NCBI GenBank assembly: GCA_025358085.1
Contig: JANYKT010000155.1
Location: 1-49,635, forward strand
DNA from: Deltaproteobacteria bacterium
GTDB taxonomy: Bacteria; Myxococcota; Myxococcia; Myxococcales; 40CM-4-68-19
Direction: 5' to 3'
Length of the DNA: 49,635 nt
Shown here: piece after piece, positions 1 through 7,818 of the stretch
How positions within the stretch are numbered: position 1 is the stretch's first letter
Layout: each line of letters starts with the position of its first letter
Position numbers and translations under genes: made by a program
Notes under the pieces: model-generated
The model's database searches: none
Told to the model about the DNA's origin: nothing
The model's input: only the letters and a program-made list of their open reading frames with translations

Positions 1-1
1 C

Positions 2-61
2 GCGCGCGACTACGAAGAGCCGGACGGCTACGTCATCGAGGTCATCGAGCTCTGGAAGTGA
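2..61 (+). CDS. C-terminal end of a VOC/glyoxalase-like protein (partial)
   Basis: Only the last 19 codons are inside the window, ending at a TGA at 59-61. The visible tail, RDYEEPDGYVIEVIELWK, has the 'D-P/E-D-G-x-x-I-E-hydrophobic' pattern of the final metal-ligand strand in vicinal-oxygen-chelate (glyoxalase/bleomycin-resistance) domains. The Glu in 'VIE' would be the metal ligand. The next gene starts inside this stop codon (GTGA), so the two are probably co-transcribed and translationally coupled. The family call rests on one strand and is tentative. Confidence 0.45.
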   Translation, partial: ARDYEEPDGYVIEVIELWK

Positions 62-291
62 GCCGGGTGCGGCTGGCGTCCTTTCCGAACGTCGCCATCG
101 GCCGCATGGTCTGTGAACTCCTGCGCAACAATGAAATCGACGCGGTGGTGAGCGGGGAGCACTTCGCCGGCGTCGAGCCGCTGCTCAGCGCCGGCGGCTT
201 CTCGGAAGCCATCGTGATGGTGCCTTCCGATCAGCTGGACCGCGCGCGTGAACTCTATGACGCCTACTTCGCCGGCGAGACGGTGCATTAG
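58..291 (+). CDS. DUF2007-like putative signal-transducing protein, 77 aa
   Basis: A small soluble protein of alternating beta-alpha pattern. It opens with RVRLASFPN, continues with a helix 'IGRMVCELLRNNEIDAVV', and ends with a strand-helix 'IVMVPSDQLDRARELYDAY'. This is the layout of the DUF2007 (PF09413, PII-like 'signal transducing') family: a ferredoxin-like fold of about 70 residues with 'V.p.d...A..l'. It starts with GTG at 58, overlapping the previous stop by 4 nt (GTGA), and ends 2 nt before the DNA glycosylase gene. Its ligand and partner are unknown. The family assignment is from pattern only. Confidence 0.6.
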   Translation: MSRVRLASFPNVAIGRMVCELLRNNEIDAVVSGEHFAGVEPLLSAGGFSEAIVMVPSDQLDRARELYDAYFAGETVH

Positions 292-293
292 CA

Positions 294-1226
294 ATGCCGG
301 AGTTGCCGGATATCACCGTCTATATCGAGGCGCTCGTGGCGCGGGTCGTTGGGCAGCCGGTGCAGGCGCTGCGAGTGGCCAGCCCTTTTGTCGTGCGCAG
401 CTTCGATCCGCCACTCAGCGCGATTGTCGGCAAGCAAGTGGTGAAGCTGCACCGCCTTGGAAAGCGCATCGTCTTCGAGTTCGAGGAAGATCTCTTTCTG
501 GTGCTTCACTTGATGATCGCCGGACGGCTCAAGTGGCTGGACCGGGGAGCCAAGGTGCCGGGCAAGCTGGGTCTCGCGGCCTTCGATTTCCCTTCTGGCA
601 CCCTGCTGCTGACCGAGGCGGCCTCCAAGAAGCGCGCCTCACTGCATCTGGTCCGCGGTTTCGAGGCGGCCCGCGCCATGGACCGCGGCGGCATTGACGT
701 ATTGAACTGCTCATTGGCGCGATTCACGGAGCTGCTGGTCTCCGAGAATCATACGCTCAAGCGATCGCTGACCGACCCGCGGCTCTTCTCCGGTATCGGC
801 AATGCCTATTCCGATGAGATCCTGCATCGCGCGCAGTTGTCCCCGGTGCAGCTGACGCAAAAGCTTGATCGCCCGGAGATCGCCCGGCTGCACAAGTCCG
901 TCAAAGGGGTTTTAGTCGAATGGACCGAGCGCCTGCGCGAAGACGCACACGGCGAGTTCCCCGAGAAGGTGACCGCGTTCCGCAAGGAGATGGCGGTGCA
1001 CGGCAAATACAAGCAGCCCTGCCCGGTGTGCGGCACCGCGGTGCAGCGCATCGCGTATGCCGATAACGAAACCAACTACTGCCCGCGCTGCCAGACCGAG
1101 GGCCGCATCCTCTCCGACCGTTCGTTGTCGCGGCTCTTGCACAGCGACTGGCCGAAGAACATCGACGAACTAGAAAACAAGCTGCCCACCCGTGCGCCGA
1201 AGCCGCTCCCGCTCCCGGAGGAATGA
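294..1226 (+). CDS. Fpg/Nei-family DNA glycosylase/AP lyase
   Basis: A base-excision repair enzyme of the formamidopyrimidine-DNA glycosylase/endonuclease VIII family, which excises oxidised bases and cleaves the AP site. After Met removal the chain begins P-E-L-P-D, giving the catalytic N-terminal Pro and Glu of the family. A helix-two-turn-helix region follows around residues 150-230 ('DPRLFSGIGNAYSDEIL', with the conserved GIGNxYxdEIL). A C-terminal zinc finger of the form CPVC-x16-17-CPRC follows (about residues 243-266). A short acidic/Pro-rich tail extends past the finger. At 310 aa it is slightly longer than typical Fpg (about 270). Substrate preference (Fpg or Nei) cannot be decided. 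It sits directly before slyX with no gap. Confidence 0.9.
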   Translation: MPELPDITVYIEALVARVVGQPVQALRVASPFVVRSFDPPLSAIVGKQVVKLHRLGKRIVFEFEEDLFLVLHLMIAGRLKWLDRGAKVPGKLGLAAFDFPSGTLLLTEAASKKRASLHLVRGFEAARAMDRGGIDVLNCSLARFTELLVSENHTLKRSLTDPRLFSGIGNAYSDEILHRAQLSPVQLTQKLDRPEIARLHKSVKGVLVEWTERLREDAHGEFPEKVTAFRKEMAVHGKYKQPCPVCGTAVQRIAYADNETNYCPRCQTEGRILSDRSLSRLLHSDWPKNIDELENKLPTRAPKPLPLPEE

Positions 1227-1415
1227 ATGGAAGAGCGAATCATCGAGTTGGAGCTGCGATCTTCCGAGCAACAGCGGCTGCAAGAAGAGCTGAGCGCGGT
1301 CCTGTACACTCAACAGCAGGAACTCGACAGGCTCCGCGCTGAAGTCGCAGCGCTCCGCTCGCGCCTCGACGACTCGCACTCTGTCGGCCCCGCCGAAAAG
1401 CCTCCGCACTTCTAG
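1227..1415 (+). CDS. slyX: SlyX family protein
   Basis: A 62-aa protein that is almost entirely one heptad-patterned coiled coil: IIELELRSSEQQRLQEEL, then VLYTQQQELDRLRAEVAALRS. It finishes with the 'KPPHF/Y' tail that marks SlyX proteins. The function of the family is unknown. The ATG follows the TGA of the glycosylase without a gap, so translation is probably coupled. A stem-loop lies 10 nt after the stop. Confidence 0.85.
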   Translation: MEERIIELELRSSEQQRLQEELSAVLYTQQQELDRLRAEVAALRSRLDDSHSVGPAEKPPHF

Positions 1416-1425
1416 TCGATCGCTC

Positions 1426-1443
1426 CGCGGCTGGACAGCCGCG
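1426..1443 (+). terminator. GC-rich stem-loop after slyX
   Basis: CGCGGCT-GGAC-AGCCGCG is a perfect 7-bp stem with a 4-nt loop, 10 nt after the slyX stop. There is no T run after it, so it may be a weak or Rho-assisted 3' end rather than a classical intrinsic terminator. Confidence 0.35.
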
Positions 1444-1556
1444 CCGCAGTTCACGGGCCGACAGGACAGGTCCTTGTGCCTTGATCTCCCGGCGTGTCGT
1501 CACCAGCGGTTTGAAAACTCGTTGCACGAGAGAGGTCTCGAATACTCCGATGGGCG

Positions 1557-1715
1557 ATGCTCGCCTTGTTGATCCTTTTTGGACCAGCCACTCCCTCGTT
1601 CGCGAAGGAGGCCAAAAGCCCGGCGGCGACTGCCGATGAGAAAACGCTTCACGACTTCAAGATCACCACAAAGGTGATGAAAAGGCCGGCTCAGGCGCCG
1701 GCCACGGACGGAGCG
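1557..1715 (+). other. Possible relict or spurious ORF with a signal-peptide-like start
   Basis: In the gap between slyX and the convergent ygiQ gene, an ATG at 1557 opens a frame whose first residues read like a signal peptide (MLALLILFGPATPSFA, then KEAK). The frame then runs through the ygiQ terminator and on antisense into ygiQ, so any real protein would have to be truncated. No good ribosome binding site lies at the right distance. It could be the remnant of an exported protein gene cut off by rearrangement, or chance. The rest of 1416-1715 holds only the slyX stem-loop and the ygiQ terminator. Confidence 0.2.
1680..1703 (-). terminator. Rho-independent terminator of the ygiQ-type gene
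   Basis: Read on the minus strand this is GGCCGGC-GCCTGA-GCCGGCC followed at once by TTTT: a perfect 7-bp GC stem, a 6-nt loop and a short U tract. It begins 12 nt past the stop codon of the radical SAM gene. Confidence 0.75.
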
Positions 1716-3638
1716 TCAATCTTCGAAGGCGTCGCTCGGCAAGACGCGCTTTGCAGTCGGGCGCGGGACGCGCTTGCGTTGCGGACGCGGGCCGGCGCCG
1801 GCGAGACGGCGGCCGGTGGCGGCGAGCGCGCGATACTCCGGCAGGTGCGGCTGCAGCAACGCGCGCTGCATCATCTTCTCGTCGGCACCCGCGGGGATAT
1901 GGATGGGCTTGCCGGTATTGGGGTGATAGCCGGAGTAGTACATATCAGTTGCCAGGGTCATCGGCGTGGGCGTGAAGTCCTGCACCTGCTGCGGGCGCCA
2001 GCCGTTCTCCTCGAGGAAATCGGAGAGCTCGACCATGTCCTTCACCTCGCAGCCCGGATGGCCGGAGATGAAATAGGGGACGAGATACTGCTCCTTGCCC
2101 GCCTCATCCGAATACTTCTCGAACAGCTCCTTGAAGCGCATGAACTGGTCCACTTCCGGCTTCTTCATCACGCGAACGACATTGGCACTGATATGCTCGG
2201 GCGCAATCTTCAAGTGCCCGCCGACGTGATTGGCGACCAGCTCGCGGATGTATTCGTCGCCATGCACCGGATCGGCGAAGGCCACGTCGTAGCGCACGCC
2301 CGAAGCAACGAAAGCGCGCTTGACGCCGGGTAGGGCGCGCGCCTTCTGCATCAATTGAATCAAGGGCCCGTGATCGGTCCCGAACTTCTCGCAGACGCTG
2401 GGATAAACGCACGATGCGCGGCGACACTCCTTGTGCCAGGCGTCGTCCGTGCAGACCATGTGCCACATATTGGCGGTGGCCCCGCCGATATCGCTGACGA
2501 TGCCGGTCCAGCCGGGCAGGTCTTTCAATCCCTCGATCTCGCGAAGCACCGATGCCTCGGAGCGACTGACCACGTCGCGTCCCTGGTGTTCGGTGATGCA
2601 GCAAAAGGAGCAGCCGGCTGCGCAGCCGCGCATGATGGTAACGCTGAAGCGGATCTGCTCCCAGGCGGGGATCTTGGCCTCGCCATACATCGGGTGCGGC
2701 AGTCGCGTGAACGGCAGCTCATACTCAAAGTCGATCAGCTCGGTCGACGGCGGCTCGGCGGGCGGATTGATATAGACGATCTGCCCGCCGTGTTTCTGGA
2801 TCAGGATCCGCGCGTTGTCGGGGTTGTGCTCGAGATGATATTGACGCGAAAACTCGGCATAAGCCTTCTTGTCGGCGGTAATCTCTTCATAAGACGGCAG
2901 CCAGATTTCGGCACGGTCCCGCTCGCCGGCGAGCCAGCGCCAGGACTGGTCGATATCATCCCGGTATCTGCGCGCGGTGCCCCGCACATCGGTCAAGCCG
3001 GAGAGGTCTTCGCCGGATACGAGCCGGCGCGCGATCTCGATGATGGGCTGCTCGCCCATTCCATAGACGAGGATATCGGCGGGACAATCGATCAGGATGC
3101 TGTGGCGGACCCGGTCGCTCCAGTAATCATAGTGGGCGAGCCGCCGCAGCGACGCTTCGACGCCGCCGATCACGACCGGAGTATCGGGATACGCCTTCTT
3201 CAATCGGCGCGCATAGACCGCGGTGGCGTAATCGGGGCGCTTGCCGGGCGCGGCGTCCGGGGTGTAGGCGTCGCTCGAACGGCGCCGCTTGCCGGCCGTG
3301 TAATGATTGACCATTGAATCCATGTTGCCGCTCGAGACGCCAAAAAAGAGCCGCGGCTTGCCGCAGGCCTGGTAATCGCCCAGGCCGCTCGCCTCATCCC
3401 AGCGCGGCTGCGAGATGACCCCTACCCGGAATCCGCGGGCCGCCAGCAGCCGGCCGATCAGCGGTACACCGAAGGTGGGGTGATCGACATAGGCGTCGCC
3501 GTTGACGAGCACGATGTCGAGCTCGTCCCAGCCGCGTGCGCGGGCCTGGTCGAGCGTGGTCGGGAGATACGCCTCCGGCCCGGGCCTGGGCGGTTGCTTT
3601 TTTTTGCCGAGCTGGACGATTTGATTCTGGGGAGCCAT
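1716..3638 (-). CDS. YgiQ family radical SAM protein
   Basis: A 640-aa radical SAM enzyme. The cluster-binding triad C-x3-C-x2-C is in 'RGCAAGCSFCCITEHQGR' near the middle. It is preceded by a cobalamin-like N-terminal region ('LVNGDAYVDHPTFGVPLIGRLL', 'VVIGGVEASLRR') and followed by the Arg/Pro-rich C-terminal domain typical of YgiQ ('GKPIHIPAGADEKMMQRALLQ'). The open frame extends about 100 codons upstream, but that stretch reads as non-coding and overlaps the divergent gene. The ATG at 3638 begins 'MAPQNQIVQ' and gives the usual family length. The exact reaction of YgiQ proteins is not established. Transcribed alone, with its own terminator. Confidence 0.9.
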   Translation of the reverse strand: MAPQNQIVQLGKKKQPPRPGPEAYLPTTLDQARARGWDELDIVLVNGDAYVDHPTFGVPLIGRLLAARGFRVGVISQPRWDEASGLGDYQACGKPRLFFGVSSGNMDSMVNHYTAGKRRRSSDAYTPDAAPGKRPDYATAVYARRLKKAYPDTPVVIGGVEASLRRLAHYDYWSDRVRHSILIDCPADILVYGMGEQPIIEIARRLVSGEDLSGLTDVRGTARRYRDDIDQSWRWLAGERDRAEIWLPSYEEITADKKAYAEFSRQYHLEHNPDNARILIQKHGGQIVYINPPAEPPSTELIDFEYELPFTRLPHPMYGEAKIPAWEQIRFSVTIMRGCAAGCSFCCITEHQGRDVVSRSEASVLREIEGLKDLPGWTGIVSDIGGATANMWHMVCTDDAWHKECRRASCVYPSVCEKFGTDHGPLIQLMQKARALPGVKRAFVASGVRYDVAFADPVHGDEYIRELVANHVGGHLKIAPEHISANVVRVMKKPEVDQFMRFKELFEKYSDEAGKEQYLVPYFISGHPGCEVKDMVELSDFLEENGWRPQQVQDFTPTPMTLATDMYYSGYHPNTGKPIHIPAGADEKMMQRALLQPHLPEYRALAATGRRLAGAGPRPQRKRVPRPTAKRVLPSDAFED

Positions 3639-3745
3639 TTTGCGGAGAGCCTTTATAACGTCGGGCGAGGTGCAGGCAATGCCGTGTCCTGACTCGCGGG
3701 GGGCCCTTCTGGTATCTTGCGGCCCTTGAAACGGAGCGCAACCTG

Positions 3746-5590
3746 ATGTCAGAACCAACTGCCGAGACTCGGCCAAGCACGCCCTTCCCTCTCGAGACCG
3801 TCGTTGTGTCGGCGCCGGCCGATCCACTGGACGGCGACTGGTCCGAAGGGCTGCGCGGGCCGGTGCGACCGCTGGGGATCCCGGCCCCGCGGCTGCTGTC
3901 CGCGGCAGGAATTTCGCCGGAGCTCGAGCCGGCAGTGGCAGCAACGGCAGGTGGCACCGTGACCGCCTTTCAGCCAGCTGAAGCCGCGCAGGATGAAATG
4001 GTCGAGGCTCCAGACGCCTGGTCAGTCGCTGGAGATGACCCGTTGCACTCGGTGCCGCCGCCGGTTGCCCAGCACAGGGCCGAAGCTGACGCGAACGGAA
4101 GCACGCTCGCGAACGCCGTCGCGGCGGCCTCCGCGCAGCACCTGGAGGTCAGCGCGCTCGCCGCGCTCTTGCCCGAAGATGGAGTCGTCGAGCCTCCGGG
4201 CTCGCTCGAGTTGCAGGAGGCAGTGGTCGAGCTGCCCGCCTCCGATGCGTTGGCCGGTTCCGACTTCGAGTCGGCTCCGCCGCCAGAAGAGGCCGAACCA
4301 GAGGGCGACACAGAGGGTGCGGCAGCATTGCGCGCGAGCGAGGACGCCGCACACGCAAGCGGGCCAGCCGCGCACCTCCCCCTCGATGCGCACGAGGGTG
4401 TCGTCGAGTTGCCGGCCGCCGAGGCTCTCGACGCGCAAGACGGCGAGCTCGTCGAGGCAGAGCGGCTCCCACCGTTCGAGGAGAGCGCACCGCACGCGGA
4501 GGCGGACGCCTGGGTACAGGCCATCACCGCCCACGCTCCTGCCGAGACGGGCGGCCCTTTCTGGAACAACGTAACTCCGATCTGCCAGACGGCCGAGGGT
4601 ACAAGGGCGCCGGCGGCTCAGGCCTCTCCGGTCTGGTCCGACGCAACCGCAGCCGAGGCACAGCCGGTCTGGCCCGGAGCGGTCCCTGCCGAGGCGCAGC
4701 CGATCTGGTCCGACGCGACCGCAGCCGAGGCGCAGCCGGTCTGGTCCGACGCAACCGGGCCGCATTTGGAGAGCCCAGTCGCCGAGCAGGCTCCCGCGCC
4801 AGCCGCCCCCTCCGGATCGCCCGCGGCGCCGGACTGGAGCGCTGTCTCCTCGGGACCGGACTGGAGCTCGCCGGTTGGCGCACCACCCGCGACTCAAGAC
4901 GGCTGGGGCGCTCCGCCGCCGGTCGCCTCCGAATCCGCCTGGACCCAAGGCGCTCCGATCGCGCCCGCCTCGGACTGGCAGGCCGCCGCGGTTCCGGCGG
5001 CCCAGGTCGCAGCCTCGCCGGGCGTCATGGATCAGCTGCCTGCCGACGAGCCTGAGCCTCCGATGTTGGAGTCGAAGGCAGCTCTGTTCGCACCGCTCGC
5101 GCAGGGCGAGTCGCTGGCGGCGGAAGATTCCGTCGTCATCGACAGCGACCCCGACCTGCCGGTGCCTTTCGAGGAGCCCTTCCGCGAGCCCCTGGCGCAG
5201 ATCGAGACGGTGGGCGGATTGTCAGTTGCAGGCGAGCACCGCGTGGCGGTCCACACGCGCGGAGGGCGCACGCTGCGCGGCTCGGTCCGCGACATCGACT
5301 TGTCGAAGTCACAGTTCCGCCTCCAGCCGCAAGGCGGCGAAGGTCCAGAGGCCGTCTATCACGCGGAGGTAAAGGCCATCTTCTTCATGCTGTCTCCAGG
5401 CGAGAAACCGCACGCAGCCTACGGCAACAAGGTCCGCATCACCTTCGCCGACGGCCGCGCCATCGACGGCACCCGCGATGGTGCCGAAGGCAAGCACGGC
5501 TTCTTCCTGGTACCCGCAGACGCCGCGCGGACCAACACGCGCCGGATCTACGTCGCGCGCGACGCCATCACCGACCTCAAGGACGGCTGA
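3746..5590 (+). CDS. Large disordered Ala/Pro/Trp-rich protein with a conserved C-terminal domain (DUF6982-like)
   Basis: A 614-aa protein. Residues 1 to about 475 are low-complexity and acidic (Ala, Pro, Glu, Asp), with repeated 'VVELP' segments. Three perfect-length 12-residue repeats of the form V/I-W-S-D-A-T-A-A-E-A-Q-P start near residue 296, followed by further Trp-spaced segments. The last about 125 residues are a compact beta-rich domain ('GGRTLRGSVRDIDLSKSQFRL', 'YHAEVKAIFFML', 'GNKVRITFADGRAIDGT', 'GFFLVPADAARTNTRRIYV'). This resembles the domain, listed as DUF6982 as I recall, at the end of many myxobacterial proteins. There is no signal peptide or membrane span. A regulatory or scaffold role is only a guess. 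A GGAG-type RBS precedes the ATG. Confidence 0.75.
   Translation: MSEPTAETRPSTPFPLETVVVSAPADPLDGDWSEGLRGPVRPLGIPAPRLLSAAGISPELEPAVAATAGGTVTAFQPAEAAQDEMVEAPDAWSVAGDDPLHSVPPPVAQHRAEADANGSTLANAVAAASAQHLEVSALAALLPEDGVVEPPGSLELQEAVVELPASDALAGSDFESAPPPEEAEPEGDTEGAAALRASEDAAHASGPAAHLPLDAHEGVVELPAAEALDAQDGELVEAERLPPFEESAPHAEADAWVQAITAHAPAETGGPFWNNVTPICQTAEGTRAPAAQASPVWSDATAAEAQPVWPGAVPAEAQPIWSDATAAEAQPVWSDATGPHLESPVAEQAPAPAAPSGSPAAPDWSAVSSGPDWSSPVGAPPATQDGWGAPPPVASESAWTQGAPIAPASDWQAAAVPAAQVAASPGVMDQLPADEPEPPMLESKAALFAPLAQGESLAAEDSVVIDSDPDLPVPFEEPFREPLAQIETVGGLSVAGEHRVAVHTRGGRTLRGSVRDIDLSKSQFRLQPQGGEGPEAVYHAEVKAIFFMLSPGEKPHAAYGNKVRITFADGRAIDGTRDGAEGKHGFFLVPADAARTNTRRIYVARDAITDLKDG
4631..4759 (+). repeat. 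In-frame 36-bp tandem repeats (3.5 copies)
   Basis: Units at 4631-4666, 4667-4702, 4703-4738 and a partial unit from 4739 encode the 12-residue V/I-W-S-D-A-T-A-A-E-A-Q-P repeat. Units 1, 3 and 4 are nearly identical and unit 2 has diverged, which suggests recent expansion by slippage or unequal recombination. There are no spacers, so this is not a CRISPR array. Confidence 0.85.
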
Positions 5591-5600
5591 CCGCGCGAAG

Positions 5601-6359
5601 CTAGTGAAGATACTTGTCGCTGCCGGTCTTGCCGCGGCGGCCTCTGAACGGATCGTCGCCATCCTCGCGCCGCACCACGCGCAGCTTTCCCCGGCGCAGG
5701 CGGCGGTCCAGCCACCACATTTGCGCGCGCAACAGCAGATGTCGCGAGGAGAGCCCGCCAGCGAAAAGCACGCCCGCGCCCAGCCCGAATAGCTGCGGCA
5801 GGTACGGAACCCAGCCGCGCATGAGCATGAAGAGCACGGTCATGCCGGCCGAGAGAGGCAGCATGAAGCGGGCCCGCACCGGCACTACGTAAAGCAGGAT
5901 CTGCGCGTCGGGCTGCTGGATGGCGAAGGCGGCGATCAGCGCCTCGATGGCCGCCCAGTTGCCGAAGTATTGCGCCCCGCGGACCTGCGGGGAGACCAAG
6001 CCGACCAGCGCGGTGGCGAGCGCCGCGAGCGCCGAAGTGGCGAAGTAAAAGGTGACGAAGCGGCGCGTTCCCCAGCGCTGCTCCAGCGCTGAGCCGATCA
6101 TCCACAGGCCCAGCAGGGCGAAGAGCAGGTTGATCGGGTCGGTGTTGAAGAAGGTGTACGTGAACGGCTGCCAGACCTTGCCGTGAAAGACATCCAGCGG
6201 CGTGAAGAGCAGAAGGCGCGCGAATTGGCCGCGCCATTCCTCGCCCAGCACGAAAGGCAGGACCGAGGCCGCGAGCGTGACCACGCCCAGCCACTTCACG
6301 CCGCGGGTCAGCGGAGGGATCCCGAAACCACCCATAGACTGTCCGCTGCGTGGGCTCAT
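5601..6359 (-). CDS. Rhomboid-fold membrane protein lacking the protease residues
   Basis: A 252-aa integral membrane protein with about six hydrophobic segments in the rhomboid order. It has the 'NLLFALLGLWMIGSALEQRWGTRRF' block that matches the TM2/L2 signature of rhomboids. The catalytic GxSG motif is replaced by G-N-W-A-A (residues 133-137). The helix that should carry the catalytic His reads Q-L-F-G-L-G-A-G (Q189). Both members of the Ser-His dyad are therefore absent, so this is predicted to be a pseudoprotease (iRhom/Derlin-like in principle). The C-terminus is a basic cytosolic tail. A start at the internal Met (6335) is equally possible; neither start has a strong RBS. It converges on the DUF6982-like gene with a 10-nt gap. 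Confidence 0.8.
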   Translation of the reverse strand: MSPRSGQSMGGFGIPPLTRGVKWLGVVTLAASVLPFVLGEEWRGQFARLLLFTPLDVFHGKVWQPFTYTFFNTDPINLLFALLGLWMIGSALEQRWGTRRFVTFYFATSALAALATALVGLVSPQVRGAQYFGNWAAIEALIAAFAIQQPDAQILLYVVPVRARFMLPLSAGMTVLFMLMRGWVPYLPQLFGLGAGVLFAGGLSSRHLLLRAQMWWLDRRLRRGKLRVVRREDGDDPFRGRRGKTGSDKYLH

Positions 6360-6378
6360 CGAAGGGAAGCTTAAGCAG

Positions 6379-6582
6379 CTAAGCCCGCGCGCGCTCGCGG
6401 TAGAACAGCGTGATCGTCAGGCAGTGAAACTCCTTGTCGGAGCTCTGCGTGACGATCTTGTCGACGATTTCAAGCTGCGTGTGGTCGGTGAGCCAGCGCG
6501 TGATGTTGTCGCCCATGGCCTCCCGATCGCGCGCGAGCGTGGTGCTGAAGACTTTCATGCCGGTGAAGATGGGGATGCTCAC
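6379..6582 (-). CDS. Small conserved-looking protein coupled to the LeuA-like gene, 67 aa
   Basis: A GTG start at 6582 overlaps the stop of the LeuA-like synthase by 4 nt (GTGA), which shows translational coupling. The 67-residue product (VSIPIFTGMKVFSTTLARD at the N-terminus, then 'EIVDKIVTQSSDKEFHCLTITLFY') has a beta-alpha-beta-beta pattern with a final amphipathic strand. I do not recognise a family. It could be a small partner or regulatory subunit of the synthase, which lacks the usual C-terminal regulatory domain. That role is inferred from position only. It is followed by the rhomboid-like gene after 19 nt. Confidence 0.65.
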   Translation of the reverse strand: MSIPIFTGMKVFSTTLARDREAMGDNITRWLTDHTQLEIVDKIVTQSSDKEFHCLTITLFYRERARA

Positions 6583-7808
6583 GAGCGGATCTCCTGGCGA
6601 AGCTCGCGCACGATGGACGCGACTTCGCTCTCGGTCAAGGTGCGGGTTGCCGCCTTTGCGCGCGCGAGCACGCCCTTGGCGAGCGGCTCGTCGGCGGGGA
6701 TCTCGTGGCGGGCGAGCCAGTGCTTGACGTTGGAGAGGCCGCTCATGGGGCCCACTTCGATCTGCTGCTCCTTCCCGAACTCGCCCGCGGGGACGCCCGA
6801 GTAAATGCGGTCGGCGAGCCACTTGTCGCCTTTGCGCTGCGCCTTGATGATGGCAGCCGCGTGAACGCCGGTGGCGGTGCGGAATGCGTCTCGACCGACG
6901 ACCGGATAATTGGCCGGCAAGACGTGGCCAGTGCATTCGGCGGCCAGCTCGGTGAAGCGCACCAGGGAGTGCATGTCGCGCGGTCCGTAGACGGGGTGAC
7001 CGAGGAGCTTGAGATTGACCAGCAGCTGATCGGTTGCCGTATTGCCGACGCGCTCGCCGATGCCGCCCGCGCAGCCGTGCAGCCGTGTGGCACCGGCGGC
7101 GCCGGCGGCGAGCGCGTTGGCGAGAGAGAGGCCGCGGTCATTGTGACCGTGCCAGTCGAGGCCGATGTCAGGGCCCGCGACTTCGCGCGCGAAGCGCACC
7201 AGCGCGGCGGCGCCCTCGGGCGTGGCGTGGCCGACGGTGTCGCAGAGGCACAAGCGCCGCGCGCCCGCCTCGATGGCGCTCTTGAAGAGCCGGCGCAGGT
7301 CGTCGGGCTTCGAGCGCGTGGTGTCCTCGGTGACGTAGGTGACCGCGAGGCCCTGCGCGACCGCGAACCGGATAGCGTCGACCGACTGCTTCTCGATGAA
7401 CGCGAGGTCCCACTCCTCGGCGAACTGGCGAATGGGCGAGCTGCCGATGAAGGCGTAGACCTCGAGCGGAACGCCCGTCTCCTGCTGCACCTCGGCGGCC
7501 GGCACGATGTCGGCGATGACCGTGCGGCAGGCGACATTGGCGCGGATGCTCAGCTTCGCATCGCGGATCTCCTCAGCCAGCCGCTTCACCGCCGCGCGCT
7601 GGTGCGGCCCGGCCCCGGGGAGCCCGACGTCGAGCTGGTAGACGCCCAACTCGTCGAGCAGGTGCAGCAGCTCGATCTTTTTGCCGATGGGCGGGTCGAT
7701 TGCGCTCGGGCTCTGGATGCCGTCGCGCAGCGTCTCGTCCAGCACCAGCGTCTGCGAGAGCGCGCTTTTGTCGCTGCCGTTCCAGTCGTGGAAGAGGTCC
7801 GTGGACAC
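6579..7808 (-). CDS. Short 2-isopropylmalate synthase/homocitrate synthase family protein (DRE-TIM metallolyase)
   Basis: A 409-aa enzyme that should condense acetyl-CoA with a 2-oxo acid. The signature DETLRDG is at residues 24-30. The metal-binding HGHND (H220, H222) is followed by the GGIGERVGN loop at 248-256. The catalytic TIM barrel is complete, but the chain stops about 100 residues short of standard LeuA, so the C-terminal allosteric (leucine-feedback) domain is missing. The frame is open upstream, but the GTG at 7808 follows the thiolase stop by 10 nt and gives a sensible N-terminus (VSTDLFHDWNGS). LeuB-like and LeuCD genes lie nearby on the same strand, which supports leucine or a related 2-oxo-acid chain elongation. 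Confidence 0.85.
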   Translation of the reverse strand: MSTDLFHDWNGSDKSALSQTLVLDETLRDGIQSPSAIDPPIGKKIELLHLLDELGVYQLDVGLPGAGPHQRAAVKRLAEEIRDAKLSIRANVACRTVIADIVPAAEVQQETGVPLEVYAFIGSSPIRQFAEEWDLAFIEKQSVDAIRFAVAQGLAVTYVTEDTTRSKPDDLRRLFKSAIEAGARRLCLCDTVGHATPEGAAALVRFAREVAGPDIGLDWHGHNDRGLSLANALAAGAAGATRLHGCAGGIGERVGNTATDQLLVNLKLLGHPVYGPRDMHSLVRFTELAAECTGHVLPANYPVVGRDAFRTATGVHAAAIIKAQRKGDKWLADRIYSGVPAGEFGKEQQIEVGPMSGLSNVKHWLARHEIPADEPLAKGVLARAKAATRTLTESEVASIVRELRQEIRS

Positions 7809-7818
7809 GCGCTTTACT

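Noticed and set aside
2355-3317. Plus-strand 320-codon frame inside the ygiQ-type gene
   Set aside because: It is antisense to a clear radical SAM protein, with no RBS and no recognisable motif.
4631-4759. 36-bp repeats considered as a CRISPR array
   Set aside because: The units are directly adjacent with no spacers and stay in frame within a protein-coding gene.
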